Source: Streptomyces sp. BK239
GTDB taxonomy: Bacteria > Actinomycetota > Actinomycetes > Streptomycetales > Streptomycetaceae
Reading direction: 5' to 3'
Assembly (NCBI RefSeq): GCF_004217285.1
Contig: NZ_SHKS01000004.1
Location: forward strand, 1-64,000
DNA: 64,000 bases
The notes below the pieces were generated by a model. It ran no database searches. It had not been told where the DNA came from and saw only the letters and a program-made list of their open reading frames with translations. The position numbers were made by a program, and so were the translations under genes. Shown in pieces: positions 8,564 through 17,775 of the stretch. How positions within the stretch are numbered: position 1 is the stretch's first letter; each line of letters starts with the position of its first letter.

Positions 8564-9247
8564 GTGAGAAGCAGCGGCGACGGTACGGCTGGGGGTGCCC
8601 CCGGATTCGGTGTCGGGGGTGGCGGTCCGTACCTGCCCCCAGGCTCTCGGCTGCGTGCGAGCGGGGGTCACCCCGGTCACGGCAGTGCGGCCCCGCAGGC
8701 TTCGCAGCGGCCGGCGGCCGTGCCGAGCGGCGGAGGGACGGCGTCCATGGCGTCCGAACAGATCGGCTACCGCGGTCCGACGGCCTGCGCGGCCGCGGGC
8801 ATCACCTATCGGCAACTGGACTACTGGGCCCGCACCGGTCTCGTCGAGCCGAGCGTGCGGTCCGCCCACGGGTCGGGCACCCAGCGTCTGTACAGCTTCC
8901 GGGACGTCGTCGTCCTGAAGATCGTCAAGCGGTTCCTGGACACGGGGGTGTCGCTGCAGAACATCCGCACCGCGGTCCAGCACCTGCGTGAGCGCGGGTT
9001 CCGTGATCTGGAGCGGCTGACGCTGATGAGCGACGGGGCCACGGTCTACGAGTGCACGTCCCCCGACGAGGTCCACGAGCTGCTCCAGGGCGGCCAGGGC
9101 GTCTTCGGCATCGCGGTGGGCGTGGTCTGGCAGGACGTCGAGAGCGCGCTGTCGCAGCTGCACGGGGAACGCGTCGACACCGGGGAGACCCTCGTGGGGC
9201 ACAACCCGGCCGACGAACTGGCGCGGCGGCGCAACCGGGCGGTCTGA
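8564..9247 (+). CDS. MerR-family regulator (Rv1830-like)
   Basis: 227 residues. A ~60-residue Gly/Pro-rich leader is followed by a MerR HTH (~65-130; YRGPTACAAAGITYRQLDYW, GSGTQRLYSFRDVVVL) and a C-terminal helical domain. It matches the actinobacterial regulator Rv1830, which is implicated in mycobacterial growth and cell-size control. GGAGG at ~8553 supports GTG 8564. The leader is longer than in mycobacteria; a start at ATG 8747 (MASEQIGYRG) would give the core protein only. Confidence 0.8.
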   Translation: MRSSGDGTAGGAPGFGVGGGGPYLPPGSRLRASGGHPGHGSAAPQASQRPAAVPSGGGTASMASEQIGYRGPTACAAAGITYRQLDYWARTGLVEPSVRSAHGSGTQRLYSFRDVVVLKIVKRFLDTGVSLQNIRTAVQHLRERGFRDLERLTLMSDGATVYECTSPDEVHELLQGGQGVFGIAVGVVWQDVESALSQLHGERVDTGETLVGHNPADELARRRNRAV

Positions 9248-9335
9248 GCTTCCGGGGAGCCTCTTCGGCGGCCCCTCGGCCGGTGGAGACCGCCGTGTGA
9301 GGCCGTTGTCAGTGGCGTGGTGCAGCATCGTAGAT

Positions 9336-10769
9336 GTGAGAAACGCGCCCACCATCCTGCATCTCGACATGGATGCCTTCTTCGCGCAGGCGGAGCAGGC
9401 GTCCAAGCCGAGCCTGCGCGGGAAGGCCGTGATCGTGGGCGGCCTCGGGCCGCGCGGGGTGGTGGCCACCGCCTCGTACGAGGCGCGGGTGTTCGGGGTG
9501 CACTCGGCGATGCCCACGGCGCAGGCGCGCCGGCTGGCTCCGAACGCCGCCTACCTGGCGCCGCGGTTCATGTTCTACCGCGCCATCAGCGATCAGGTGA
9601 TGGCGCTTCTGCGGGCCCTGTCCCCGCTGGTGGAGCCGCTCAGCCTGGACGAGGCGTTCGTCGATCTGGAGGCCGGGGGAACGGCCTGGGACGGTGTGTC
9701 GGCGCAGGCCGCCGGAGTCCGGCTGCGCGCGGACATCCGCGCCGTCACGGGGCTCACCGGGTCGGTGGGGCTTGCCGCGTCCAAGATGCTCGCGAAGATC
9801 GCCTCGGAGCGGGCCAAGCCGGACGGGCTGGTGCTGATCGAGCCGGGCACCGAGCGGGCGCTGCTCGGCCCGATGCCGGTGCGGACGCTTCCGGGCGTGG
9901 GACCCGCGACGGGCGACCACCTCAGACGGGCGGGGATCACCACGGTCGACGAACTCGCCGAGGCGGGCGAGGACGAACTCGTACGGCTGCTGGGCAAGGC
10001 GCACGGGCACGCGCTGTACGGCATGGCGCTGGCGCGCGACGAGCGGCCGGTGGTGGCCGAGCGGGAGACCAAGTCGGTGTCCGTGGAGGACACCTACGAC
10101 GTGGACATCCACGACCGGCTGCGGGTGGGTCTGGAGGTCGGGCGGCTGGCCGACCGGTGCGTGCGCAGGCTGCGCGAGGCCGGGCTGTCGGGGCGGACGA
10201 TCGTGTTGAAGGTGCGGCGCTACGACTTCTCCACGCTGACCCGGTCGGAGACCCTGCGCGGGCCCACGGACGACCCCGCCGTGGTGCGGGAGGCGGCGGC
10301 GCGGCTGCTGGACTCCGTGGACACCACGGGCGGGGTGCGGCTGCTCGGCGTGGGGGTCAGCGGCCTGGCGGACTACACGCAGGAGGACCTGTTCGCGCAG
10401 GCCGCGGGGGAGCGGCTGTCGGCGGCGCCCGAGGAGGAGCCGGCGCGTGAGCCCGCCGAGCGGGAGGAGACGCCCGTGGAGCACCGGTGGCGTCCGGGCC
10501 TCGACATACGCCACGCCGAGCTGGGGCACGGCTGGGTGCAGGGCAGCGGCCTCGGCCGGGTCACCGTGCGGTTCGAGACGCCCTGGTCGGACGTCGGCCG
10601 GGTGCGGACGTTCCGCGTCGACGACCCCGCCCTGGAACCGGCGGACCCGCTGCCCCTGGTGCCCGGCGCGCCCCCGGGGGCGCCCGGCGCCGGACCGCTG
10701 CCCCAGACGGAGGGAGAAGCGCGTACGGCTGCGCCCGGGCCCGGCTCCCGCACCGTCCCGACCCGGTGA
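9336..10769 (+). CDS. dinB: DNA polymerase IV (Y-family), with C-terminal extension
   Basis: 477 residues. The Y-family polymerase core has the metal ligands in LDMDAFFAQ (near residue 10) and LSLDEAFVDL (~105), a helix-hairpin-helix thumb and a little-finger domain. A beta-clamp-binding motif QEDLF follows at ~350. About 120 more residues follow; the stretch HGWVQGSGLGRVTVRFE resembles the small Tudor-like fold at the C-terminus of UvrD/PcrA-type helicases. GTG 9336 is preferred because Y-family proteins start just before this motif. TAGATG directly upstream suggests a leaderless message. The gene is an insertion relative to the mycobacterial gene order and ends 13 nt from the convergent PRC gene. 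Confidence 0.9.
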   Translation: MRNAPTILHLDMDAFFAQAEQASKPSLRGKAVIVGGLGPRGVVATASYEARVFGVHSAMPTAQARRLAPNAAYLAPRFMFYRAISDQVMALLRALSPLVEPLSLDEAFVDLEAGGTAWDGVSAQAAGVRLRADIRAVTGLTGSVGLAASKMLAKIASERAKPDGLVLIEPGTERALLGPMPVRTLPGVGPATGDHLRRAGITTVDELAEAGEDELVRLLGKAHGHALYGMALARDERPVVAERETKSVSVEDTYDVDIHDRLRVGLEVGRLADRCVRRLREAGLSGRTIVLKVRRYDFSTLTRSETLRGPTDDPAVVREAAARLLDSVDTTGGVRLLGVGVSGLADYTQEDLFAQAAGERLSAAPEEEPAREPAEREETPVEHRWRPGLDIRHAELGHGWVQGSGLGRVTVRFETPWSDVGRVRTFRVDDPALEPADPLPLVPGAPPGAPGAGPLPQTEGEARTAAPGPGSRTVPTR

Positions 10770-10782
10770 CCTGCGGCGCGGT

Positions 10783-11154
10783 TCAGGTGTCGTCCGAGCC
10801 GGCGAGTCTGCCGAAGTCGTGGTCGGGCAGCGGGGGAGGGGCGGCCACGTCGAGGCCGTAGTGGTGGTAGAGCTGGAGCTCCTGCTCCGGGGAGAGGTGG
10901 CGGCCCACGCCGAAGTCGGGGGCCTCCTTGATCAGGGTCCGCTCGAAGGGGACGCGCAGTGCGCCCTCCACCAGTTCGCTGGGCTCCAGGGGAACGAAGG
11001 CGTCACGGGAGAAGAGACCGGTGCGTATGGCGGCCCATTCCGGCACGCCCGTCGCGTCGTCGAGGTAGACCTCGTCCACCGTGCCGATCTTGGCGCCGTT
11101 GCGGTCGAACGCCTTGCGGCCGATCAGGTTGCGCGGATCGATGTCGGTCTGCAC
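10783..11154 (-). CDS. PRC-barrel domain protein
   Basis: 123 residues. The N-terminal ~80 form a PRC-barrel (NLIGRKAFDRNGAKIGTVDE), a small fold in RNA-processing and photosystem proteins. A short acidic tail contains LSPEQELQLYHHYG. GTG 11154 has GGAGG a few bases upstream; ATG 11175 is an alternative. It is transcribed away from the gcvP riboswitch and converges with dinB. The function is unknown. Confidence 0.78.
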   Translation of the reverse strand: MQTDIDPRNLIGRKAFDRNGAKIGTVDEVYLDDATGVPEWAAIRTGLFSRDAFVPLEPSELVEGALRVPFERTLIKEAPDFGVGRHLSPEQELQLYHHYGLDVAAPPPLPDHDFGRLAGSDDT

Positions 11155-11272
11155 GGGCCCTCCACATGGTCGCATCTCATCCGTAAGCACTACAAAAGAG
11201 CACAACGGGACGGGCGGCCACTCGAAAGGAGGGGCGTTGACCCCGCTGGTAGTCTGGCAACGGCTGCTGACC

Positions 11273-11475
11273 CCGTGCGGGAGAGTCCTCCGAGAATCCG
11301 TCGGAGGCGCCGAAGGAGCAAATCCTCCCCGGAATCTCTCAGGCCCACGTACCGCACGGACGAGGTCACTCTGGAAAGCAGAGCGGTGGCGCGAGTCCCC
11401 GCTCTCACCGACGGTGAAAACCGGACGCCCACGGGCGGCCGGTGAAACTCTCAGGTTGAGATGACAGAGGGGGAG
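11273..11475 (+). promoter_or_regulatory. Tandem glycine riboswitch
   Basis: Two consecutive glycine aptamers lie in the gcvP leader. The first (11277-11342) shows CGGGAGAGTCC ... CCGAAGGAGCAAATC ... GGAATCTCTCAGG. The second (11353-11471) shows CACTCTGGAAAGCAGAG ... CACCGACGGTGAAAACCGG ... GGTGAAACTCTCAGG ... GACAGAGGGGGA. These are the conserved cores of the gcvT-type motif. Glycine binding is expected to raise gcvP expression so that excess glycine is cleaved. The gcvP ribosome-binding site at ~11526-11532 lies ~50 nt downstream. Confidence 0.93.
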
Positions 11476-11539
11476 GCCGTCCGGGTACCCGCGCCAGTGG
11501 TGCCCCTCGAAGGTCGCGTCAGACCAGGAGGCCTCCGCA

Positions 11540-14425
11540 ATGACCGCCCATCGCATTCCGCTCTCCGACCTCGAACAGGGAATCCCCTTCGAGCAGCGCC
11601 ACATCGGCCCTGACCAGGAGGCGCGGGCCAAGATGCTCGCGCACGTCGGATACGGCTCGCTGGACGAGCTGACCGCCGCCTCCGTCCCGGATGTGATCAA
11701 GAACGCCGACGCGCTGGACCTGCCCGGCGCGCGCACCGAGGCCGAGGTGCTGGCCGAGCTGCGGTCGCTCGCCGACCGCAACGAGGTCCTCGCCCCCATG
11801 ATCGGCCTCGGGTACTACGGCACGTTCACGCCGCCCGTCATCCTGCGCAACGTCATGGAGAACCCGGCCTGGTACACGGCCTACACGCCCTACCAGCCGG
11901 AGATCTCCCAGGGTCGGCTGGAGGCCCTGCTGAACTTCCAGACCATGGTCGCCGACCTGACCGGGCTGCCCACCTCCGGCGCCTCGCTGCTCGACGAGGG
12001 GACGGCCGCCGCCGAGGCGATGGCGCTGGCCCGCCGCATGGGCAAGAACAAGAAGGGCCTCTTCCTGATCGACGCGGACGTGCTGCCGCAGACGATCGCC
12101 GTGATCGAGACCCGCGCCGAGCCGACCGGCGTCGAGGTCGTCGTCGCCGACCTCGGCGACGGCATCCCCGCCGACATCGCCGGCCGGGAGATCAACGGCG
12201 TGCTGCTCCAGTACCCGGGCGCCTCCGGCGTCGTACGGGACATCAAGCCCGTCATCGACCAGGCCCACGAGCTGGGCGCGCTCGTCGTCGTCGCCGCCGA
12301 CCTGCTCGCGCTGACGCTGCTGACCTCGCCCGGGGAGCTGGGCGCGGACATCGCCGTCGGCACCACGCAGCGGTTCGGTGTCCCGATGGGCTTCGGCGGG
12401 CCGCACGCCGGCTACATGGCCGTCCAGGAGAAGTTCGCCCGCAGCCTGCCCGGGCGGCTCGTGGGCGTCTCCGTCGACGCCGACGGCGACAAGGCGTACC
12501 GGCTGGCGCTGCAGACGCGCGAGCAGCACATCCGGCGGGAGAAGGCGACCAGCAACATCTGCACGGCGCAGGTGTTGCTCGCCGTCATGGCCGGGATGTA
12601 CGCCGTGTACCACGGCCCCGAGGGGCTGCGGGCGATCGCCCGGCGCACGCACCGGTACGCGACGATCCTGGCCGCGGGGCTCACGGCCGGCGGGGCCGAG
12701 GTCGTGCACGGCTCCTACTTCGACACGCTGACCGTGCGTGTGCCGGGCCGGGCCGAGGACGTCGTCGCCGCCGCGCGGGAGAACGGCGTCAACCTGCGCC
12801 TCGTCGACGCCGACCACGTGTCGATCGCCTGCGACGAGACCACCGGGCGGGCCCAGATCACCGCCGTGTGGGCCGCGTTCGGGACCGAGGGCGACATCGC
12901 GGCGCTGGACGCGGTCACCGAGGACACCCTGCCCACGGGGTTGATGCGCAGCGACGAGGTCCTCACCCACCCCGTCTTCCACCAGCACCGCTCCGAGACG
13001 GCGATGCTGCGCTACCTGCGCCGGCTGTCCGACCGGGACTACGCGCTGGACCGGGGCATGATCCCGCTGGGCTCGTGCACCATGAAGCTCAACGCCACCA
13101 CCGAGATGGAGCCGGTCACCTGGCCCGAGTTCGGGCAGCTGCACCCCTTCGCGCCCGCCGAGCAGGCGCAGGGCTACCTCACCCTCATCCGGGAACTGGA
13201 GGAGCGGCTCGCCGAGGTCACCGGCTACGACAAGGTGTCCCTCCAGCCCAACGCGGGCTCGCAGGGCGAGCTGGCCGGGCTGCTCGCGGTACGCGGCTAC
13301 CACCGGGCCAACGGGGACGAGCAGCGCACGGTGTGCCTGATCCCGTCGTCCGCGCACGGGACGAACGCCGCCAGCGCCGTGATGGCCGGCATGAAGGTCG
13401 TCGTCGTCGCCACCGCCGGGGACGGCGAGATCGACATCGAGGACCTCAGGGCGAAGATCGACAAGCACCGGGACGAGCTCGCCGTGCTGATGATCACCTA
13501 CCCGTCGACGCACGGCGTGTTCGAGGAGCACGTCGCCGAGATCTGCGCCCAGGTGCACGACGCCGGCGGCCAGGTGTACGTGGACGGCGCCAACCTCAAC
13601 GCGCTCGTGGGGCTCGCCAAGCCGGGGCACTTCGGCGGTGACGTCTCCCACCTGAACCTGCACAAGACGTTCTGCATCCCGCACGGCGGCGGCGGTCCCG
13701 GCGTCGGCCCGGTGGCCGTGCGCTCGCACCTCGCTCCGTACCTGCCGAACCACCCGCTTCAGCCCGCCGCCGGGCCCGAGACGGGCGTCGGCCCGATCTC
13801 GGCCGCGCCCTGGGGCTCCGCGGGGATCCTGCCGATCTCGTGGGCGTACGTGCGGCTCATGGGCGGGGAGGGGCTGAAGCGGGCCACGCAGGTGGCGGTG
13901 CTCAGCGCCAACTACATCGCCAAGCGCCTGGAACCGCACTACCCCGTGCTGTACACCGGGCCCGGCGGGCTCGTCGCGCACGAGTGCATCATCGATCTGC
14001 GTCCGCTGACCAAGGCGACCGGGGTGAGCGTCGACGACGTGGCCAAGCGGCTCATCGACTACGGCTTCCACGCGCCGACGATGTCGTTCCCGGTGGCCGG
14101 GACGCTGATGATCGAGCCCACCGAGTCCGAGGACATCATCGAGCTCGACCGGTTCTGCGAGGCGATGATCGCCATCCGCGCGGAGATCGAGAAGGTCGCC
14201 TCGGGCGCGTGGTCGGCCGACGACAACCCGCTGCGCAACGCGCCGCACACGGCCGCCGCGCTCGGTGGGACGTGGGAGCACGCGTACTCGCGGGAGGAGG
14301 CGGTCTTCCCGGCCGGGGTGTCGGCCGCCGACAAGTACTGGCCGCCGGTGCGCCGCATCGACCAGGCTTTCGGCGACCGCAACCTGGTGTGCTCCTGCCC
14401 GCCGCTGGACGCCTACGAGGACTGA
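11540..14425 (+). CDS. gcvP: Glycine dehydrogenase (decarboxylating), P protein
   Basis: 961 residues, full length for the homodimeric P protein. It decarboxylates glycine with pyridoxal phosphate and passes the aminomethyl group to lipoyl-GcvH. The PLP-lysine motif is in [17 protein letters not shown] (~residue 706), and the N-terminal half keeps the family motifs ([19 protein letters not shown]). AGGAGG at 11526-11532 precedes ATG 11540. It is controlled by the upstream glycine riboswitch. No gcvT or gcvH lies in this window, so partner proteins must be encoded elsewhere. A strong terminator follows. Confidence 0.97.
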   Translation: MTAHRIPLSDLEQGIPFEQRHIGPDQEARAKMLAHVGYGSLDELTAASVPDVIKNADALDLPGARTEAEVLAELRSLADRNEVLAPMIGLGYYGTFTPPVILRNVMENPAWYTAYTPYQPEISQGRLEALLNFQTMVADLTGLPTSGASLLDEGTAAAEAMALARRMGKNKKGLFLIDADVLPQTIAVIETRAEPTGVEVVVADLGDGIPADIAGREINGVLLQYPGASGVVRDIKPVIDQAHELGALVVVAADLLALTLLTSPGELGADIAVGTTQRFGVPMGFGGPHAGYMAVQEKFARSLPGRLVGVSVDADGDKAYRLALQTREQHIRREKATSNICTAQVLLAVMAGMYAVYHGPEGLRAIARRTHRYATILAAGLTAGGAEVVHGSYFDTLTVRVPGRAEDVVAAARENGVNLRLVDADHVSIACDETTGRAQITAVWAAFGTEGDIAALDAVTEDTLPTGLMRSDEVLTHPVFHQHRSETAMLRYLRRLSDRDYALDRGMIPLGSCTMKLNATTEMEPVTWPEFGQLHPFAPAEQAQGYLTLIRELEERLAEVTGYDKVSLQPNAGSQGELAGLLAVRGYHRANGDEQRTVCLIPSSAHGTNAASAVMAGMKVVVVATAGDGEIDIEDLRAKIDKHRDELAVLMITYPSTHGVFEEHVAEICAQVHDAGGQVYVDGANLNALVGLAKPGHFGGDVSHLNLHKTFCIPHGGGGPGVGPVAVRSHLAPYLPNHPLQPAAGPETGVGPISAAPWGSAGILPISWAYVRLMGGEGLKRATQVAVLSANYIAKRLEPHYPVLYTGPGGLVAHECIIDLRPLTKATGVSVDDVAKRLIDYGFHAPTMSFPVAGTLMIEPTESEDIIELDRFCEAMIAIRAEIEKVASGAWSADDNPLRNAPHTAAALGGTWEHAYSREEAVFPAGVSAADKYWPPVRRIDQAFGDRNLVCSCPPLDAYED

Positions 14426-14478
14426 CGCCGGGCGGCCCACCGGTCACCCCGCGTGTGACCGGCGCCGCGACACCGGTG

Positions 14479-14515
14479 CCGAGGGCTCCCGTCCCCTGTG
14501 GGCGGGAGCCCTCGG
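14479..14515. terminator. Bidirectional terminator between gcvP and the molybdate operon
   Basis: A perfect 13-bp stem (CCGAGGGCTCCCG, 14479-14491, with 14503-14515) lies between the convergent gcvP and molbindin genes. Confidence 0.8.
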
Positions 14516-14520
14516 GCGTC

Positions 14521-14940
14521 TCAGGCCGTCGCCAGTGACACCTCGGTCGCCTTGATCAGGGCGACGGCGTCGGAGCCGACGGTGAGACCGAGGCCGTCGA
14601 CCGCCTCCCGGGTGACGACGGCGACCAGTTCGCCGTCCTCGACGGAGAGCCTGACCGAGGCCATCGCGCCGCCGACGGCGATGCCGGTGACCGTGCCGGG
14701 GAGCTGGTTGCGGATCGACAGTCCCTCGACCGGGCCGGTGGCCACCGCGACCTCCGTCGACTTCACCAGGGCGCGGACGGCGGAGCCCGGTGCCAGGTCG
14801 AGGTCGCTCACGGCCTCCCTGGTGATCGCCGCGGTGACGGACCGGCCGCTGGTGAGGCGGATGCCGACGGTGGCCATCACATCGCCGGGGGCGACGGCGG
14901 TGACCGTGCCGGGGAGCTGGTTGCGGATGCTCAGGGTCAT
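14521..14940 (-). CDS. mop: Molbindin: two tandem Mop (TOBE) domains
   Basis: 139 residues made of two ~68-residue Mop domains, each starting with LSIRNQLPGTVT (residues ~2 and ~73) and containing TREAV and K(S/A)TEV motifs. Such proteins assemble into rings that bind molybdate or tungstate for storage and homeostasis. The repeat is an internal duplication. ATG 14940 is chosen; GTG 14946 is possible. It follows modC by 28 nt on the same strand and is probably the last gene of the mod operon. Confidence 0.87.
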   Translation of the reverse strand: MTLSIRNQLPGTVTAVAPGDVMATVGIRLTSGRSVTAAITREAVSDLDLAPGSAVRALVKSTEVAVATGPVEGLSIRNQLPGTVTGIAVGGAMASVRLSVEDGELVAVVTREAVDGLGLTVGSDAVALIKATEVSLATA

Positions 14941-14968
14941 GGGCACCCACCGTAGGGCCCGGCCGGCT

Positions 14969-16033
14969 CTATGCCGGGTATGCGTGTGTCTGTGCCGCTT
15001 TGAGCGTGGCCCAGACCGTGGCGCCGGGGTGCAGGTCCAGCTCGGCGGCCGCGACCGTGGTGAGGTCGGCGGCCAGGGGGAGTTCGCCGCCGAGGTCGGC
15101 GCGGATCTGGTCGCCGTGGGTCTCCAGGCCGGCCACCTCGCAGCGCCACAGGTTGCGGGCGCTGGAGCCGGCGGGACGGTCGCGGTGGAGGGTGACCGCG
15201 CTCGGCGGGAAGGCGACGAAGACCGGGCCGGACAGCTCCTCCGCCGTGGTCAGCGAGGGCCCCGCGTCCAGACGGACCGTGTGCCCGTCGGCCCGGCCCC
15301 GGTAGAGGTTGAGGCCGACCAGCTGCGCGATGTACTCCGTGCGGGGATGACGGGCGATGTCGGACGGGGCGCCCTCCTGCACGACCTGGCCGTGCTCGAC
15401 GACGACCAGACGGTCCGCGAGGACCATGGCGTCCAGCGGGTCATGGGTGACCAGGACCGCGACGGCCTCGAACGCGGCCAGATGGCGGCGCAGCCCCGCA
15501 CGCACCTCCAGCCGGGTCCGGGCGTCGAGCGCGGCGAGCGGCTCGTCGAGCAGGAGCAGCCGGGGGTGGGTGGCGAGGGCACGGGCCAGGGCGACGCGCT
15601 GGGCCTGGCCGCCGGACAGCCGGCGGGGCTTGGCGCCCGCGTGTCCGGTGAGACCCATGCGCTCCAGCCATACGGCGGCTTGGGCGCGTGCCTGCGCCTT
15701 GGTCGCGCCTCGGCAGCGCGGGCCGAACGCCACGTTGTCCAGTGCGCTCAGGTGCGGGAAGAGCAGGTAGTCCTGGAAGACCACGCCGACCGGGCGGGAC
15801 TCCGGCGCGGTGTGCTCCAGCACCTCGCCGTCCAGGCGCAGGTGGCCCTCGGTGAGCGGGACGAGCCCGGCCAGGGCGCGCAGGGCCGTCGTCTTGCCGG
15901 CGCCGTTGGGGCCGAGCAGGGCCACGACGTCGCCGGGTGCCGCACGGAGCGTCACGTCGAGGCGGAAGGAGCCGCGGTCGACGACGAGACGGCAGTCCAG
16001 TCCCGCGGCGGCGGGTGCGCCGGCCGCGGTCAT
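14969..16033 (-). CDS. modC: Molybdate ABC transporter ATP-binding protein
   Basis: 354 residues. The ABC ATPase has Walker A GPNGAGKTT (~40), signature RLSGGQAQRV (~135) and Walker B LLLLDEPLAALD. A C-terminal TOBE/Mop-like domain (~245-350) senses oxyanion. It energises molybdate import with ModA and ModB. The ATG overlaps the modB stop by ATGA. Its place beside a Mop protein and a Mop-containing regulator makes molybdate the likely substrate. Confidence 0.92.
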   Translation of the reverse strand: MTAAGAPAAAGLDCRLVVDRGSFRLDVTLRAAPGDVVALLGPNGAGKTTALRALAGLVPLTEGHLRLDGEVLEHTAPESRPVGVVFQDYLLFPHLSALDNVAFGPRCRGATKAQARAQAAVWLERMGLTGHAGAKPRRLSGGQAQRVALARALATHPRLLLLDEPLAALDARTRLEVRAGLRRHLAAFEAVAVLVTHDPLDAMVLADRLVVVEHGQVVQEGAPSDIARHPRTEYIAQLVGLNLYRGRADGHTVRLDAGPSLTTAEELSGPVFVAFPPSAVTLHRDRPAGSSARNLWRCEVAGLETHGDQIRADLGGELPLAADLTTVAAAELDLHPGATVWATLKAAQTHAYPA

Positions 16034-16824
16034 GGCGGGGTCATCCAGCGGTCGCGCAGACCCGCCAGGACGGCGACGGACACGGCCAGAAGGACCAGGC
16101 TGAGGGCGATGGCGGCCTCCGGGTCGCTCTGCAGGGCGAGGTAGACGGCGAGCGGCATGGTCTGGGTGCGGCCGGGGAAGTTGCCCGCGAAGGTGATCGT
16201 GGCGCCGAACTCGCCCAGCGCACGCGCCCAGGCCAGCACCGCGCCGGCCGCGATGCCCGGGGCGACCATCGGCAGGGTGACCCGGCGGAACGCGGTGAAG
16301 CGGGAGGCGCCGAGGGTGGCGGCGGCCTCCTCGTAGCGGGGGTCGGCGGCGCGCAGGGCGCCCTCGACGCTGATGACGAGGAACGGCATCGCCACGAACG
16401 TCTCCGCGACGACGACGCCCGCCGTGGTGAAGGGGAGCGTGACGCCGAACCAGGCGTCCAGCCACCGGCCGACCACGCCGCTGCGGCCGAGGGCCAGCAG
16501 CAGCGCCACACCGCCCACCACCGGGGGCAGCACCAGCGGCAGGGTGACCAGGGCGCGGACCAGGCCGCGGCCGGGGAAGTCCGCGCGCGCCAGCAGCCAG
16601 GCCAGGGGCACGCCGACGACCAGGCTCACCGCGGTCGCGGCGGTGGCGCAGACGAGGGAGAGCCGCAGCGCCTGCCAGACCGCGTCGCCGGTCAGCTGCT
16701 CGGGCAGGCTGTGCCAGGGGGCGCGCACCACGAGGGCGACCAGCGGCAGCAGGAGGAAGGCCAGACCGAGGAGGGCGGGCAGGAGGAGCGCGAAGGGAAC
16801 GCCCGGGCGGACCCCGCGTTTCAC
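16030..16824 (-). CDS. modB: Molybdate ABC transporter permease
   Basis: 264 residues with six predicted membrane helices and the EAA loop (YEEAAATLGASRFTAFRRV) that docks on ModC. GTG 16824 overlaps the modA stop by GTGA, and its own stop overlaps the modC start, so modABC are translationally coupled. Confidence 0.92.
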   Translation of the reverse strand: MKRGVRPGVPFALLLPALLGLAFLLLPLVALVVRAPWHSLPEQLTGDAVWQALRLSLVCATAATAVSLVVGVPLAWLLARADFPGRGLVRALVTLPLVLPPVVGGVALLLALGRSGVVGRWLDAWFGVTLPFTTAGVVVAETFVAMPFLVISVEGALRAADPRYEEAAATLGASRFTAFRRVTLPMVAPGIAAGAVLAWARALGEFGATITFAGNFPGRTQTMPLAVYLALQSDPEAAIALSLVLLAVSVAVLAGLRDRWMTPP

Positions 16825-17633
16825 GGCTTCAGGAACCCCGCCCCGGACAGCACGCGGGCGCCCTGCGGGGACCTCACGAGGTCGATGAAGGCGCGGGCCG
16901 CCGCCGGGTTCGGGGCGTCTTCGAGGAGGACGATGGGGTAGTCGTTGACGGCGCCGGCCGACTCGGGGAAGTCCACGCCCTCCACCTTGTCACCCGCCGC
17001 GTGCACATCGGTCTTGTAGACCAGCGCGGCGTCGGCCTCCTTCAGCTCGACCTTGGTGAGGGCGCTCTTGACGTCCTGCTCGTAGGAGACCGGGGTGACC
17101 TTCAGACCGCCGGCCGTCAGGGCCTTCTGGGCGGCGGTGCCGCACGGGACGCCCTTGTCGCACAGGACGACCTTCAGACCCGGCCTGGCGAGGTCCTTCA
17201 GGGAGGCGATCTTGTCGGGGTTGCCCGGTGCGGTGGCTATCTCCAGCCGGTTGCGGGCGAAGGTGACGGGGGCGGAGGCGTTGGCCTTCTGGTCCGTCAC
17301 GATCGCCATGGTCTTGGCGCTGGCGGCGGCGAACACGTCGGCAGGGGCGCCGCCGGTGATGCTCGCGGCGAGGGAGTCGCTGCCACCGAAGCTGAAGGTG
17401 ACCTCGGTGCCCGGGTAGGCCTTCTCGAACTCCTCGCCGAGCGCGGTGAAGCTCTCCTTGAGGGAGGCGGCCGCGAAGACGGTCACCGTGCCCGACGGCT
17501 TAGCCGGGGACGCGGAGGCGTCGGACGCCGTGCCGCCGGAGTCGGAACAGCCGGCCAGGGCCAGCAGCGCGACCGCCGAGGCGGCGGCTGCCCGCGAGGC
17601 CCGGCGGGCCCGGCGGCTGGTTCGGGTCGTCAC
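16821..17633 (-). CDS. modA: Molybdate-binding lipoprotein
   Basis: 270 residues. A twin-arginine-rich basic N-terminus and hydrophobic stretch end in a lipobox (LALAGC, Cys ~29). A periplasmic-binding fold follows with FAAASLKESF and GSDSLA, the oxyanion-binding positions of ModA. It captures molybdate (possibly tungstate) outside the membrane. The GTG 17633 start has GGAG upstream. It is the first gene of modABC-mop; the Mop-containing regulator lies 142 nt upstream on the same strand. Confidence 0.92.
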   Translation of the reverse strand: MTTRTSRRARRASRAAAASAVALLALAGCSDSGGTASDASASPAKPSGTVTVFAAASLKESFTALGEEFEKAYPGTEVTFSFGGSDSLAASITGGAPADVFAAASAKTMAIVTDQKANASAPVTFARNRLEIATAPGNPDKIASLKDLARPGLKVVLCDKGVPCGTAAQKALTAGGLKVTPVSYEQDVKSALTKVELKEADAALVYKTDVHAAGDKVEGVDFPESAGAVNDYPIVLLEDAPNPAAARAFIDLVRSPQGARVLSGAGFLKP

Positions 17634-17775
17634 GGCGGTCTCCTCGGTGTCGTCGGTCCCATCGAACGGGCCCTGCCATGATGATACCGCCGCAGGTGCG
17701 AGGCGTAAGCCTGCCTCAACACCGCATCAGCGTCCGGAAACCATGCCTGAGGCGCGCATGTGCGTGTCGGCAGAT

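Noticed and set aside
11519..14440. Very long open frame on the minus strand opposite gcvP
   Set aside because: It is a GC-skew shadow of gcvP; its translation is low-complexity (Arg/Val/Gly/His) with no recognisable domain.
14521..16141. Long plus-strand frame opposite mop and modC
   Set aside because: The opposite strand carries two clear genes with complete motifs; the plus-strand translation is a shadow.
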